This document shows positions 1 through 7,420 of a stretch of DNA of 44,234 nt, piece after piece. The position numbers were made by a program, and so were the translations under genes. Below the pieces are notes generated by a model. It was not told the origin of the DNA. It searched no databases and saw only the letters and a program-made list of their open reading frames with translations. Positions within the stretch are counted from its first letter, which is position 1; each line of letters opens with the position of its first letter. Source of the DNA: Betaproteobacteria bacterium HGW-Betaproteobacteria-14 (lineage in GTDB: Bacteria; Pseudomonadota; Gammaproteobacteria; Burkholderiales; Rhodocyclaceae). The stretch covers positions 1 through 44,234 of the forward strand of contig PHCS01000028.1 of NCBI GenBank assembly GCA_002840845.1, in the 5' to 3' direction.

Positions 1-136
1 GGAGCGGCTTGGCGGCGATCGAAGCGCCGAATTCCCACGGCGCGCGCCATTCCAGGGCCAGCCTGACCAGACCGGGCGATTGCAGCAGGTCGAACTCGTA
101 CCAATGATGGGTGTTGTGCATGTGCCTTCCATTCAT
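1..136 (-). CDS. Probable alpha/beta hydrolase, N-terminal fragment (runs off window start)
   Basis: The minus strand is open from an ATG at 136 to the window edge, giving about 45 residues that begin MNGRHMHNTHHWYEFDLLQS. A second ATG at 121 (MHNTHHW) is an alternative start. The ATG at 136 overlaps the TGA of the upstream wax ester synthase gene (ATGA), so the two are probably translationally coupled. The peptide resembles, from memory, the N-terminus of alpha/beta hydrolases that often sit beside WS/DGAT genes. The catalytic triad would lie outside the window, so the family call is tentative. That a gene starts here is better supported than its identity. Confidence 0.5.
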   Translation of the reverse strand, partial: MNGRHMHNTHHWYEFDLLQSPGLVRLALEWRAPWEFGASIAAKPL

Positions 137-1608
137 GATTGCGACGATGCGGTTATGCGTTTAACGGCACGCTTGCGCTTCGCTGCAGCTTCAGGCTGCG
201 GCAGGCTGCGCTGCTTCAGTTCCTCGTGCGCCTCCAGCAGCGCTTGCGCCAGCTTGCGCGGATCGGGCATCGCCTTGCGCGCAGCGACGATGCCGAAATC
301 GAGCGAGCCGGCATAGCTCATCACCGTGATGTTCACGCCCAGGCCGTGTTCGACGATCGAGAGGGGGAAATAGGCGCGCATGGGCAGGCCGGCGGCGTAC
401 AGGGTCTCCTGCGGGCCGGGCACGTTGGAAATGACGACGTTGGCGATGGGCGGAATGGCACTGGCGAGCTTCGTCTTGCCGTACAGCGAGGCCAGCCCCC
501 CCACCAGCCAGGGCACGCCGATCGAGGGGAAATCAGTGGGGATCACCGACTGCGCGCTGCGGGCGACGGATTTCATGGCGCCGGACGCATCGCGGATCGC
601 GCGCAGGCGCCGCAACGGATCGGCTATGTTCGACGCCAGGCTGACCAGGCTCAGCGTGGCCTGGGTGGAAAATTCGGTGTTGCCGGTTTCGCGCAATGAG
701 ATCGGCATCGTCGCAATGAGCGGCTTTTTCGGGATGCCGCCGCGGTGGGCCAGATAGCGCCGCAACGCACCACTGCACAGGGCGAGCACGACGTCGTTCA
801 GCTTCGCCTCCTGGCTGGCGGCAATCGCCCTGGCCTCGGCCAGGGGAACCGACACACCTGCAAAGCCCCGCTCTGCCGTGATTGCAACGTTCAGCGGCGT
901 CTTAGGGCCGAACGAGAAATTCTGGCGCAGCGGCGAAGGGCCGGGATCGCTCCCGCCGCCGGAACTCTTCACGATCCCGGCCAGGATGCGGAACACATCG
1001 GGCAGATGCCGCACGAACTTGACGTACTGGGCCGCATCGTGGCGAAGCGCGGCGCCCGCCAGGCTGACGACCCCCGGGCGCTCGGCGCGGGCCGGGACGC
1101 TGCGCGCCGCAACCGCCTTGCGGCCCGGCTGCGGCCCGACATCGAACAGCGCCCGGGCCAGTGCCACGCCTGCTGCACCATCGAGCACGGCGTGATGCAC
1201 CTTCATGTAGAAGGCCGCCTGCCCGCTCTTCAGTCCCTCGATGACATGCACCTCCCACAGCGGCCGCCGGCGGTCCATCAGCTGGGCGTGCAGGCGCGCG
1301 GTGCAGCGCTCGAGCTGCACCCGCGTGCCGGGTCGCGCCAGCCTGACGCGGCGCACGTGGTAATCGAGCTCGACCGCGCCGCCGTCCGCCCAGACCGGGT
1401 TGGCAAAATGCAGTGGCATCTCCGCCAGGCGCCGCCGGTACAGCGGCGCCAAGTCGAGGCTGTGCGCCAGCAGCCGCCGGATCTCCGCATAGAAGTCGCG
1501 CTTGTAGCCTGGCGGCAGGTCGAACAGATACAGGGAACCGACATGCATCGGCGTCTCGGGCGTTTCGAGATGCAGGAAGCTGCCGTCGAGTCCGCTGAGG
1601 GATTTCAT
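133..1608 (-). CDS. Wax ester synthase/diacylglycerol acyltransferase (WS/DGAT)
   Basis: Acyltransferase of 491 residues that transfers an acyl group from acyl-CoA to a fatty alcohol or diacylglycerol, making neutral storage lipids at the inner membrane. The family active-site motif HHxxxDG is intact as HHAVLDG at residues 138-144, after the conserved PLWEVHVIEGL (116-126). The C-terminal NVVISNVPGP segment is also typical, and the length fits the usual 450-500 residues. The ATG at 1608 (MKSLSGLDGSFLHLE) is chosen because WS/DGAT proteins begin with this motif. The reading frame is open further upstream but overlaps the preceding gene. That gene stops 8 bp before this start, and the following hydrolase overlaps the stop by ATGA, suggesting a lipid-ester operon. 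Substrate preference cannot be told from sequence. Confidence 0.9.
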   Translation of the reverse strand: MKSLSGLDGSFLHLETPETPMHVGSLYLFDLPPGYKRDFYAEIRRLLAHSLDLAPLYRRRLAEMPLHFANPVWADGGAVELDYHVRRVRLARPGTRVQLERCTARLHAQLMDRRRPLWEVHVIEGLKSGQAAFYMKVHHAVLDGAAGVALARALFDVGPQPGRKAVAARSVPARAERPGVVSLAGAALRHDAAQYVKFVRHLPDVFRILAGIVKSSGGGSDPGPSPLRQNFSFGPKTPLNVAITAERGFAGVSVPLAEARAIAASQEAKLNDVVLALCSGALRRYLAHRGGIPKKPLIATMPISLRETGNTEFSTQATLSLVSLASNIADPLRRLRAIRDASGAMKSVARSAQSVIPTDFPSIGVPWLVGGLASLYGKTKLASAIPPIANVVISNVPGPQETLYAAGLPMRAYFPLSIVEHGLGVNITVMSYAGSLDFGIVAARKAMPDPRKLAQALLEAHEELKQRSLPQPEAAAKRKRAVKRITASSQS

Positions 1609-1616
1609 TGCGGATT

Positions 1617-2054
1617 TCAGGCGTCCGCGGCCATCCAGACGAACATCGCCCGGCCTTGCGCCCGCGCCACTCCGGCCAGGTCGGCCAGGTCGTTGACAAA
1701 ACCCATCACCGCGTCGCTGGGCCAGCCGTCGGCCTCGAACTCCTCCGTGGCCGCCAGTTCCTCGCCGACCCGATCCAGCGCATCCTCGTCGAGCCGGGCA
1801 AGCTGCTGCACGGTTTCGTCCGGCAGCTTCATGAGCCACGGGCCCTCTTCGCTCGCCGCATAGACTGGCCCGCAATCGCTCATCGCCTCGTCGAACAGCT
1901 CGCCGGTGAGCAAGGCGTGGAGCATGGCGAACTTTGCCTGATCCAGCCCCCTGCTCTCGAAGCCCTTCCATTCTTCCTCGATCGGCTTTGGCGATTCGAT
2001 GATCGCACCGGCATCTTCCGGATCGGCCACAACCACATTCACCAGCATTCCCAT
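1617..2054 (-). CDS. DUF1877/YfbM-like hypothetical protein
   Basis: Acidic soluble protein of 145 residues starting MGMLVNVVVADPED, with an AGGGG ribosome binding site about 8 bp upstream of the ATG. The MGM start, the internal FAMLHALLTG segment and the overall size resemble the YfbM/DUF1877 family, whose function is unknown. That resemblance is from memory and is weak. No signal peptide, membrane segment or catalytic motif is visible. It lies 17 bp after the GIY-YIG/ArfB fusion and 8 bp before the WS/DGAT gene on the same strand, so it is probably co-transcribed with both. Confidence 0.6.
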   Translation of the reverse strand: MGMLVNVVVADPEDAGAIIESPKPIEEEWKGFESRGLDQAKFAMLHALLTGELFDEAMSDCGPVYAASEEGPWLMKLPDETVQQLARLDEDALDRVGEELAATEEFEADGWPSDAVMGFVNDLADLAGVARAQGRAMFVWMAADA

Positions 2055-2071
2055 CGTTACACCCCTGTCCG

Positions 2072-2758
2072 TCAGTCTATGACCCTGCCGCGCAGGGCCT
2101 TGATCTCCCCCCGCTTGCTCTTGCTGTCCAGGCGCTTCTTCTGCGAACTGCGCGTCGGCCTGGTCGGCTTGCGTGGTCGAGGAGATGCGGCAACGCCTGC
2201 GATAAGTTCCTGCAAACGCTGCAGCGCAGCTTCCCTATTCTTTTCCTGGCTGCGAAACTGCTGCGCCTTGATGACGACCACCCCCTCGCGGCTGATGCGC
2301 TGATCGCTCAGCTTGAGAAGTCGCTCCTTGTAGTCATCCGGCAGCGAGGAAGCGCCGATATCGAAGCGCAGATGGATTGCGCTGGACACCTTGTTGACAT
2401 TCTGTCCCCCGGCACCTTGGGCGCGAATGGCATGCAATTCGATTTCGGTCAGGGGAATGGCTACGCGGGCCGATATCTCCAGCACGGTTCCGGGAGCACG
2501 CTCCGCAGATGCCAGGCTGATGGCGAACGCGCGCTTGGCCTCAGGGGTCAGGCATTTGACTTCGTGCTCGGCCTTCAGCGCCGCCGATCGGTCAGGATAT
2601 TCGGCGCTCGCCAGCAAGCGCTTGGGCGGATGCGAACGGGTATAGCGCGCGCCCTTGCCGCAGGCGTGGGCGGCATAGCGCGCGGCGACATCGACGGTAA
2701 TGCCGGTATAGATGCTGCCGTCCTGGCACTCGATCAGGTAGAGGTACCAGGCGCTCAT
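2072..2758 (-). CDS. GIY-YIG nuclease domain fused to ArfB-type peptidyl-tRNA hydrolase
   Basis: Single uninterrupted 228-residue frame with two recognisable domains. Residues 4-80 match the UPF0213/YhbQ-type GIY-YIG fold: [18 protein letters not shown], the arginine of ARYAAH and a glutamate in AEHEVK. Residues 92-228 match ArfB (YaeJ), the codon-independent rescue hydrolase that frees stalled ribosomes. The catalytic GGQ is at 117-119 within [13 protein letters not shown], and the protein ends in a basic tail ([20 protein letters not shown]) like the one ArfB places in the empty mRNA channel. Usual ArfB is about 140 residues, and it begins here right after the GIY-YIG module with almost no linker. 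The start is the ATG at 2758 (MSAWYLYL), directly after a GC-rich repeat. By inference it both rescues ribosomes and cleaves or binds nucleic acid. No function is known to me for the fusion. Confidence 0.9.
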   Translation of the reverse strand: MSAWYLYLIECQDGSIYTGITVDVAARYAAHACGKGARYTRSHPPKRLLASAEYPDRSAALKAEHEVKCLTPEAKRAFAISLASAERAPGTVLEISARVAIPLTEIELHAIRAQGAGGQNVNKVSSAIHLRFDIGASSLPDDYKERLLKLSDQRISREGVVVIKAQQFRSQEKNREAALQRLQELIAGVAASPRPRKPTRPTRSSQKKRLDSKSKRGEIKALRGRVID

Positions 2759-2842
2759 CTCAGCGCCCGCCCGGCCGCCCGAAGGGCGCTGAGCACCCCC
2801 CTCGGGGGGCAGCGAACGGGGTGAGCGTGGGGGCAGTTCATC
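2759..2842. repeat. GC-rich intergenic repeat with hairpins
   Basis: The whole gap between the YkgJ-like gene and the GIY-YIG/ArfB gene is made of inverted GC-rich pieces, such as CCCCCCTCGGGGGG and GCGCCC...GGGCGC. Read on the minus strand it starts with ATGAACTGCCCCCACGC immediately after the ykgJ-like stop. It resembles interspersed repeats I remember from betaproteobacterial genomes. It may act as a weak terminator or an mRNA processing site. Confidence 0.6.
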
Positions 2843-3157
2843 TCACGCCTCGAAGCCGAGCTTGCGCCGCACCATCAGGCAATCGGCCGATCCCGCCTGG
2901 AACTCCCGGCAAACAAGCGGACGGTTCGCGTACACGCTGCAGCCCACCTTGCAGCCGAGTACGCCTTCCAGCGCAGCGCAGCGGTGTCCCCAGGACTGCA
3001 TGCGCTGGTTGTCGAAGTCGATCAACTCGTCCGGGATGCCTTCGCCATCGCGCGCGCCCATCAGCACAGGCCAGGTTTCCGACCAGGCGCAGCAGCCGCC
3101 GCAGACAAGGCAATCGGGAACGCTGTCGCTGACAACCTCGCTCACTGCCCCATTCAT
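2843..3157 (-). CDS. YkgJ-family cysteine-cluster protein
   Basis: Small protein of 104 residues from the ATG at 3157. It carries the zinc/iron-chelating cysteine-cluster pattern of the YkgJ/UPF0153 family: CLVCGGCC near the N-terminus, then CKVGCSVYANRPLVCREF and a final ADC. An upstream TTG at 3208 would add 17 basic residues, but the ATG is preferred because the extra part has no family resemblance. The family probably binds a metal or Fe-S centre and its role is unknown. It is the first gene of a minus-strand group and is divergent from the SDR gene, leaving 127 bp for two promoters. Confidence 0.8.
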   Translation of the reverse strand: MNGAVSEVVSDSVPDCLVCGGCCAWSETWPVLMGARDGEGIPDELIDFDNQRMQSWGHRCAALEGVLGCKVGCSVYANRPLVCREFQAGSADCLMVRRKLGFEA

Positions 3158-3284
3158 GCAGCCACTTTCTTCATCGCTACGTACCTCTTTGCGTACCCGT
3201 CGCCCCAAGTTTCGCTATGCGAACGGTAATTTCGTTTTGCCTGTCTTCATGATATCTTCTCTGCCATTCAATTGGAACACACCC

Positions 3285-4121
3285 ATGCGCGAATTCAATG
3301 ACCGGACTGCAGTCATCACCGGCGCGGCCAGTGGCATCGGCCTGGCACTCGCTCATCGGGCGGCAAGAGAAGGCATGCGCCTCGTCCTGGCGGACATCGA
3401 CGAGGCGATGCTTGCCGAGGTGAAGAAGACATTGCCGGTACCCGGCGAGGCGCTCTGCACCCGTCGCGTTGATGTCAGCCGCGAGGAGGATATCGCCGCC
3501 CTGGCGGATGAAGCCTACAGCCGCTTCGGCGCAGTGCATCTCCTTTGCAACAATGCCGGCGTCGGCCTGTCGCGGCTTGCCTGGGAACATACTGCCGCCG
3601 ACTGGTCCTGGATACTCGGTGTGAACCTGTGGAGCGTGGCCCACGCCATCCATCACTTCGTGCCGCGCATGCTGGCGCAGGAAGGCGAAAGCCACATCGT
3701 GAACACCGCCTCCGTCGCGGGTCTGCTGTCCACCCCGGGAATGGCAGCCTACAATGTGAGCAAGCACGGCGTCGTCACCCTGTCGGAGACGCTTTACACC
3801 GAACTGCAGGCGCAGCAGGCCCGCATCGGCGTCTCAGTGCTCTGCCCGGCCTGGGTGCCGACCGCCATTCACACCTCGGAGCGCAACCGGCCTGAACGCT
3901 TCGGCATGGCGACACCGCCCTCGACTGCCTCGGCAGCCTACCAGGAACGCATGGCCCAGGCGGTGAAGTCCGGCCGCCTGACCGCGGACGACATGGCCAA
4001 TGCCGTCTTCGATGCGGTTGCAGCGAATCGCTTCTACATCATCCCGCACAGCCGCATCAAGCAAGCCGTTCGCCTGAGGATGGAAGATATCCTCGTGGAT
4101 CGCAACCCCACTCCCCTCTGA
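3285..4121 (+). CDS. SDR family NAD(P)-dependent oxidoreductase
   Basis: Classical short-chain dehydrogenase of 278 residues with the Rossmann cofactor motif TGAASGIG near the N-terminus, LCNNAGVG, the catalytic serine in NTASVAG and the YNVSK catalytic Tyr/Lys. The start is the ATG at 3285 (MREFNDRTAVITG). The frame is open further upstream, but that part overlaps the divergent gene and is not SDR-like. It is followed after 10 bp by a quinone-oxidoreductase-type MDR and then an IclR regulator, so the operon probably handles a small catabolic substrate. The substrate cannot be deduced. The C-terminal MEDILVDRNPTPL resembles SDRs found beside acyl-CoA or alcohol catabolic genes. Confidence 0.9.
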   Translation: MREFNDRTAVITGAASGIGLALAHRAAREGMRLVLADIDEAMLAEVKKTLPVPGEALCTRRVDVSREEDIAALADEAYSRFGAVHLLCNNAGVGLSRLAWEHTAADWSWILGVNLWSVAHAIHHFVPRMLAQEGESHIVNTASVAGLLSTPGMAAYNVSKHGVVTLSETLYTELQAQQARIGVSVLCPAWVPTAIHTSERNRPERFGMATPPSTASAAYQERMAQAVKSGRLTADDMANAVFDAVAANRFYIIPHSRIKQAVRLRMEDILVDRNPTPL

Positions 4122-4131
4122 GAGGCCTGCC

Positions 4132-5112
4132 ATGAAAGCCCTGCTGTGCACCGCATACGGATCTCCGCAAATGCTGTCAGTTCAGGAGGTCCCTTCTCCA
4201 AAGGCCGGGCCCGGACAGGTGGTGATCGACGTCAAGGCAAGCGCCCTAAATTTTCCTGACGCACTCATGGTTCAGGGCCTCTACCAGGTCAAGCCGCCGC
4301 TGCCATTCTCGCCCGGTGCGGAAGTGGCCGGCCTGATCAAGGAAGTCGGCGAAGGCGTGCAGGGCTTGAAGGCAGGCGACCGCGTCATGGGCTTTCCCGG
4401 CACGGGCGGCTTCGCCGAGGAATGCGTCGTCGCCGCGGAGAAGATCATGCCGCTGCCGGAGAACATGGATTTCGCCAGCGGCGCGGCGCTGGTGCTGACC
4501 TATGGCACTTCCCTGCACGCCCTGCAGGACTGCGGCCGCCTGCAGCCGGGCGAAACCCTGCTGGTGCTGGGCGCCGCCGGCGGCGTCGGCGCGGCGGCCG
4601 TCGAGATCGGCAAGGCGATGGGCGCACGCGTCATCGCCGCCGCGTCGAGCGAGGAAAAGCTGGCACTGTGCCGACGGCTCGGCGCCGACGAGACCATCGA
4701 CTACGCGACGGAAGACCTGCGCAAGCGAGCCCTCGCGCTGACCGGCGAGAAGGGCGTCGACGTCGTCTACGACCCGGTGGGCGGCGGCTACACCGAGGCG
4801 GCGCTGCGCGCCGTGGCCTGGCGCGGCCGCCTGCTTATCGTCGGCTTCGCCGCCGGTGAAATACCAAAGATACCGCTCAATCTTGCGCTTCTCAAGGAAC
4901 GTCAGCTGATTGGCGTGTACTGGGGCGATTCTGTGCGGCACGATCCGCGCGGCCACGTACGCAACATGCAGCAGCTGTTGGCCTGGTTCGCCGAGCGGAA
5001 GATCGCCCCGGTGGTCAGCGAGCAGCTGCCTCTGGCCCGTGCGCATGAGGCGATCCAGCGGCTTCTGGATCGCAAGGTAAAGGGCAAGATCGTCATCCTG
5101 CCAGAGTCCTGA
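4132..5112 (+). CDS. NADPH:quinone oxidoreductase-type MDR family protein
   Basis: Medium-chain dehydrogenase/reductase of 326 residues without the zinc-binding cysteines, as in the quinone oxidoreductase (QOR) branch. It has the GroES-like N-terminal half (ALNFPDALMVQGLYQ, SPGAEVAG), the nucleotide-binding LVLGAAGGVGAAAVEIGKAM, and the typical end RKVKGKIVIL. A GAGAGG ribosome binding site precedes the ATG, 10 bp after the SDR stop. QOR-type enzymes use NADPH to reduce quinones or enoyl groups, and the true substrate here is unknown. Adjacent SDR, MDR and IclR genes suggest one regulated catabolic unit. Confidence 0.9.
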   Translation: MKALLCTAYGSPQMLSVQEVPSPKAGPGQVVIDVKASALNFPDALMVQGLYQVKPPLPFSPGAEVAGLIKEVGEGVQGLKAGDRVMGFPGTGGFAEECVVAAEKIMPLPENMDFASGAALVLTYGTSLHALQDCGRLQPGETLLVLGAAGGVGAAAVEIGKAMGARVIAAASSEEKLALCRRLGADETIDYATEDLRKRALALTGEKGVDVVYDPVGGGYTEAALRAVAWRGRLLIVGFAAGEIPKIPLNLALLKERQLIGVYWGDSVRHDPRGHVRNMQQLLAWFAERKIAPVVSEQLPLARAHEAIQRLLDRKVKGKIVILPES

Positions 5113-5126
5113 ACCGGAAGCCCAAC

Positions 5127-5951
5127 ATGGCCAAAACCACCCGCAAAGCGTCGATTGAAAAAACGCGACCCGCCGTACCCGCCAAGGACCGCCAGTTCGT
5201 CACGGCGCTGGCACGCGGCCTGGACATCCTGCGCGCCTTCACGCCCCGCCACCCCGTGCTGGGCAATAACGAGATCGCGCAGCGCGCGCACCTGCCCAAG
5301 CCGACCGTCACGCGGCTGACCTACACGCTGACCCAACTCGGCTACCTGAATTACTCGCCGGAATCGGGCAAGTATTCCCTTTCAGTGGGTGTTCTCGCCC
5401 TCGGTTACTCCTTTCTCGCCAGTCAGGATATCCGCGCCATCGCAAGGCCAATGATGCAGGCCTTTGCCGACTATGCCCGCGCCACGGTCTGCCTGGCGGC
5501 ACGCGACCAGCCGCACATGGTCTTCCTCGAAGTCTGCCAGGGCAATCCCACCTTCCAGATGCGCCTTGAGGTCGGCGCGCGCGTGCCCTACGGCATGACC
5601 GCGCTGGGACGCGCCTACCACTGCGGGCTGCCCGAGGAGGCACGAGCGGCCATGCTGGAGGAGCATCGCAAGACGGGCCGCAAGGAAGACTGGGAAGGAT
5701 TTCGCGCCAGTTTCGAGAAAGCAGCGCGCGAATACCAGAAGCATGGCTTCTGCGTATCGCTCGGTGAATGGAACAAGGATGTGTATTCTGTGGCCGTACC
5801 GCTGGTTTCACGAGACCACTCGAAGATTCTCGCCCTGACCTGCGCCGGCCCCCCTTTCGAAATGCCGCGCCAGCGAATCTTCGAGGAGCTCGGCCCGCGC
5901 CTGGTACAGTTGCGCGACCGGCTCTTATCGGCGACCGGCGGCAGTTTCTAG
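5127..5951 (+). CDS. IclR family transcriptional regulator
   Basis: Regulator of 274 residues with an N-terminal winged helix-turn-helix (RQFVTALARGLDILRAF, then NEIAQRAHLPKPTVTRL at about residues 50-66). A C-terminal IclR effector domain follows (RLEVGARVPYGMTALGRAY, then FCVSLGEWNKDVYSVAVPL). IclR proteins bind small organic acids or aromatic compounds and usually control the adjacent operon. This gene starts 14 bp after the MDR gene with a GGAAG ribosome binding site, so it is probably the last gene of that operon and may autoregulate it. It ends 6 bp from the convergent DUF294 gene. Confidence 0.92.
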   Translation: MAKTTRKASIEKTRPAVPAKDRQFVTALARGLDILRAFTPRHPVLGNNEIAQRAHLPKPTVTRLTYTLTQLGYLNYSPESGKYSLSVGVLALGYSFLASQDIRAIARPMMQAFADYARATVCLAARDQPHMVFLEVCQGNPTFQMRLEVGARVPYGMTALGRAYHCGLPEEARAAMLEEHRKTGRKEDWEGFRASFEKAAREYQKHGFCVSLGEWNKDVYSVAVPLVSRDHSKILALTCAGPPFEMPRQRIFEELGPRLVQLRDRLLSATGGSF

Positions 5952-5957
5952 GTCTGC

Positions 5958-7403
5958 CTAGATACGGTAGTCCAGTCTCAGTTTCTCCTGCAACCTGCGA
6001 GCCTGCTTGAATGCTTCCTTGAGAATGTGCCGATCCAGTTCGTTCAAGTTGTCCGGATTGATTCGATTCTCTCCCCCTTCTTTCCCATTCAACTCGTGCT
6101 GGTGGCGAAGGCGCAACAGCTGGATGAAATAGAAGCCGTCGATCATCGCTTCCACACCCGATCCAAAGCTGGTAATTTCGGCCGCTCCGCGCAGTCTCTG
6201 TGCAGTCCCCGTGAGCGCCACCCCATGGCCAAGCGAAAAAATGCGTGCAGCGTCGACAAAGGGCCTCGATCCGTACATTTTCAGATCGATTGTGTGCGGA
6301 AACTCCTTGTTGTTGTCGAATATGAAATCACGAATCATGCCAAGCGGCGGCTGGCACTGAAGGGCGTTCTCGCTCATCAGGCGAAGGAACAGCGCAGCTT
6401 TGCCTGTGGCTTCCAGCAACCACTCGCGCAACATGCTGGACAACTCGTCGGCGCCATAAAGCGGGCGGAAATCGAAGAATATTGTGGCATTGAGGAGTGC
6501 TGAAGGTTCCGGCGCATGCAGCCACCATGAGAACTTCGCCCGCCACTCCTCCTGCGACAGGCACCACTCCGGATTGCTCGCCATGATGCCGCCCTTGCAA
6601 AGCGGAAAGCCGCAGGCATCCAGCTTGCGGTTGACCGCATCGGCAAACGGCAGCAGGCTGGCGCGCACAGCTTCGACACCCAGCCCATCGGTATCGAAAA
6701 TGATCCCGTTGTCCTGGTCGGTGGATAGCGTCTGCTCGTAGCGACCTTCTGAGCCGAGGGCAATCCAGCACCATTTCACCTCGGGCAACTCGAACTCGTC
6801 GTGGGTCAATTCAATGATGCGCAGGGTCAGAAGGTCGTTCAGCGTCGAAATGAGGTGGGTCAGTTGTTCTGCGGACACCCCCTGTCCCAGCAGCGTGAGG
6901 GCCATGCCGCGGATCTCCCTGGCACAGGCCTGCAACGAAGGCAGGTCGCTGGCATCGCGGATATTGCTGGTGACGTTGCTCAATCCGGTTCGCTGAAGCG
7001 CGAAAAGATCGTTCTGTGAAACGATTCCAATCAGCTTTCCATCATTATTGACCACCAGGAGGTGCCGCAGTCCTCGCCGTCCCATGATGAGGGCTGCCTG
7101 GTATGCCGTGGTCTGGGGCGTGACGGTAATGACACCAGCCGTCATCACTGCAGCAATCGGCTGATCGAGATCGCAGCCTGGCAGCGTGACCCTGTGAAGA
7201 AGGTCGCGCAGGGTGAAGATGCCAAGGGGCATTCCGCTTTCTTTGTCAGCGATGATGATCGATCCGATGCGCTTTTCGTCCATCACTCCGATAGCCTTGC
7301 GCACTGAGGCATCGAGCGGCACCGAGATCGGCTGGCGCCGGATGAGGCTGCCGAGCGGGCTGTACATGGCGTTGAGATCGGCTTTGGGTGACTGTTCATC
7401 CAT
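5958..7403 (-). CDS. CBS-pair/DUF294 putative nucleotidyltransferase
   Basis: Cytosolic protein of 481 residues. Two CBS domains occupy about residues 20-135 (SVPLDASVRKAIGVMDEKRI and an ending GIVSQNDLFALQ), which usually bind adenine nucleotides. A DUF294 nucleotidyltransferase domain follows with a GlnD-like active site: GS at 217-218 and the DxD pair at D229/D231 in LSTDQDNGIIF. A DUF294_C domain makes up the rest. The start MDEQSPKADLNAMYSPLG at 7403 is chosen because the open frame upstream enters the exonuclease gene. It follows the pseudokinase-exonuclease gene by 17 bp in the acetate sensor operon. The same type of protein is known beside acetate symporter or acs genes in other proteobacteria. 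Its substrate is unknown, and nucleotidylation of a protein or nucleotide sensing are inferences. Confidence 0.85.
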   Translation of the reverse strand: MDEQSPKADLNAMYSPLGSLIRRQPISVPLDASVRKAIGVMDEKRIGSIIIADKESGMPLGIFTLRDLLHRVTLPGCDLDQPIAAVMTAGVITVTPQTTAYQAALIMGRRGLRHLLVVNNDGKLIGIVSQNDLFALQRTGLSNVTSNIRDASDLPSLQACAREIRGMALTLLGQGVSAEQLTHLISTLNDLLTLRIIELTHDEFELPEVKWCWIALGSEGRYEQTLSTDQDNGIIFDTDGLGVEAVRASLLPFADAVNRKLDACGFPLCKGGIMASNPEWCLSQEEWRAKFSWWLHAPEPSALLNATIFFDFRPLYGADELSSMLREWLLEATGKAALFLRLMSENALQCQPPLGMIRDFIFDNNKEFPHTIDLKMYGSRPFVDAARIFSLGHGVALTGTAQRLRGAAEITSFGSGVEAMIDGFYFIQLLRLRHQHELNGKEGGENRINPDNLNELDRHILKEAFKQARRLQEKLRLDYRI

Positions 7404-7420
7404 TTGTATGCCTCGGCAGC

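Noticed and set aside
745-1863. Long open frame on the plus strand opposite the WS/DGAT and DUF1877-like genes
   Set aside because: It is antisense to clear genes, has Arg/Gln/His-rich low-information composition and resembles no family. Such frames are expected in GC-rich DNA.
5946-5961. TCTAGGTCTGCCTAGA palindrome between iclR and the DUF294 gene as a bidirectional terminator
   Set aside because: The stem is only 6 bp with no T run on either side. It is simply two convergent TAG stop codons facing each other.
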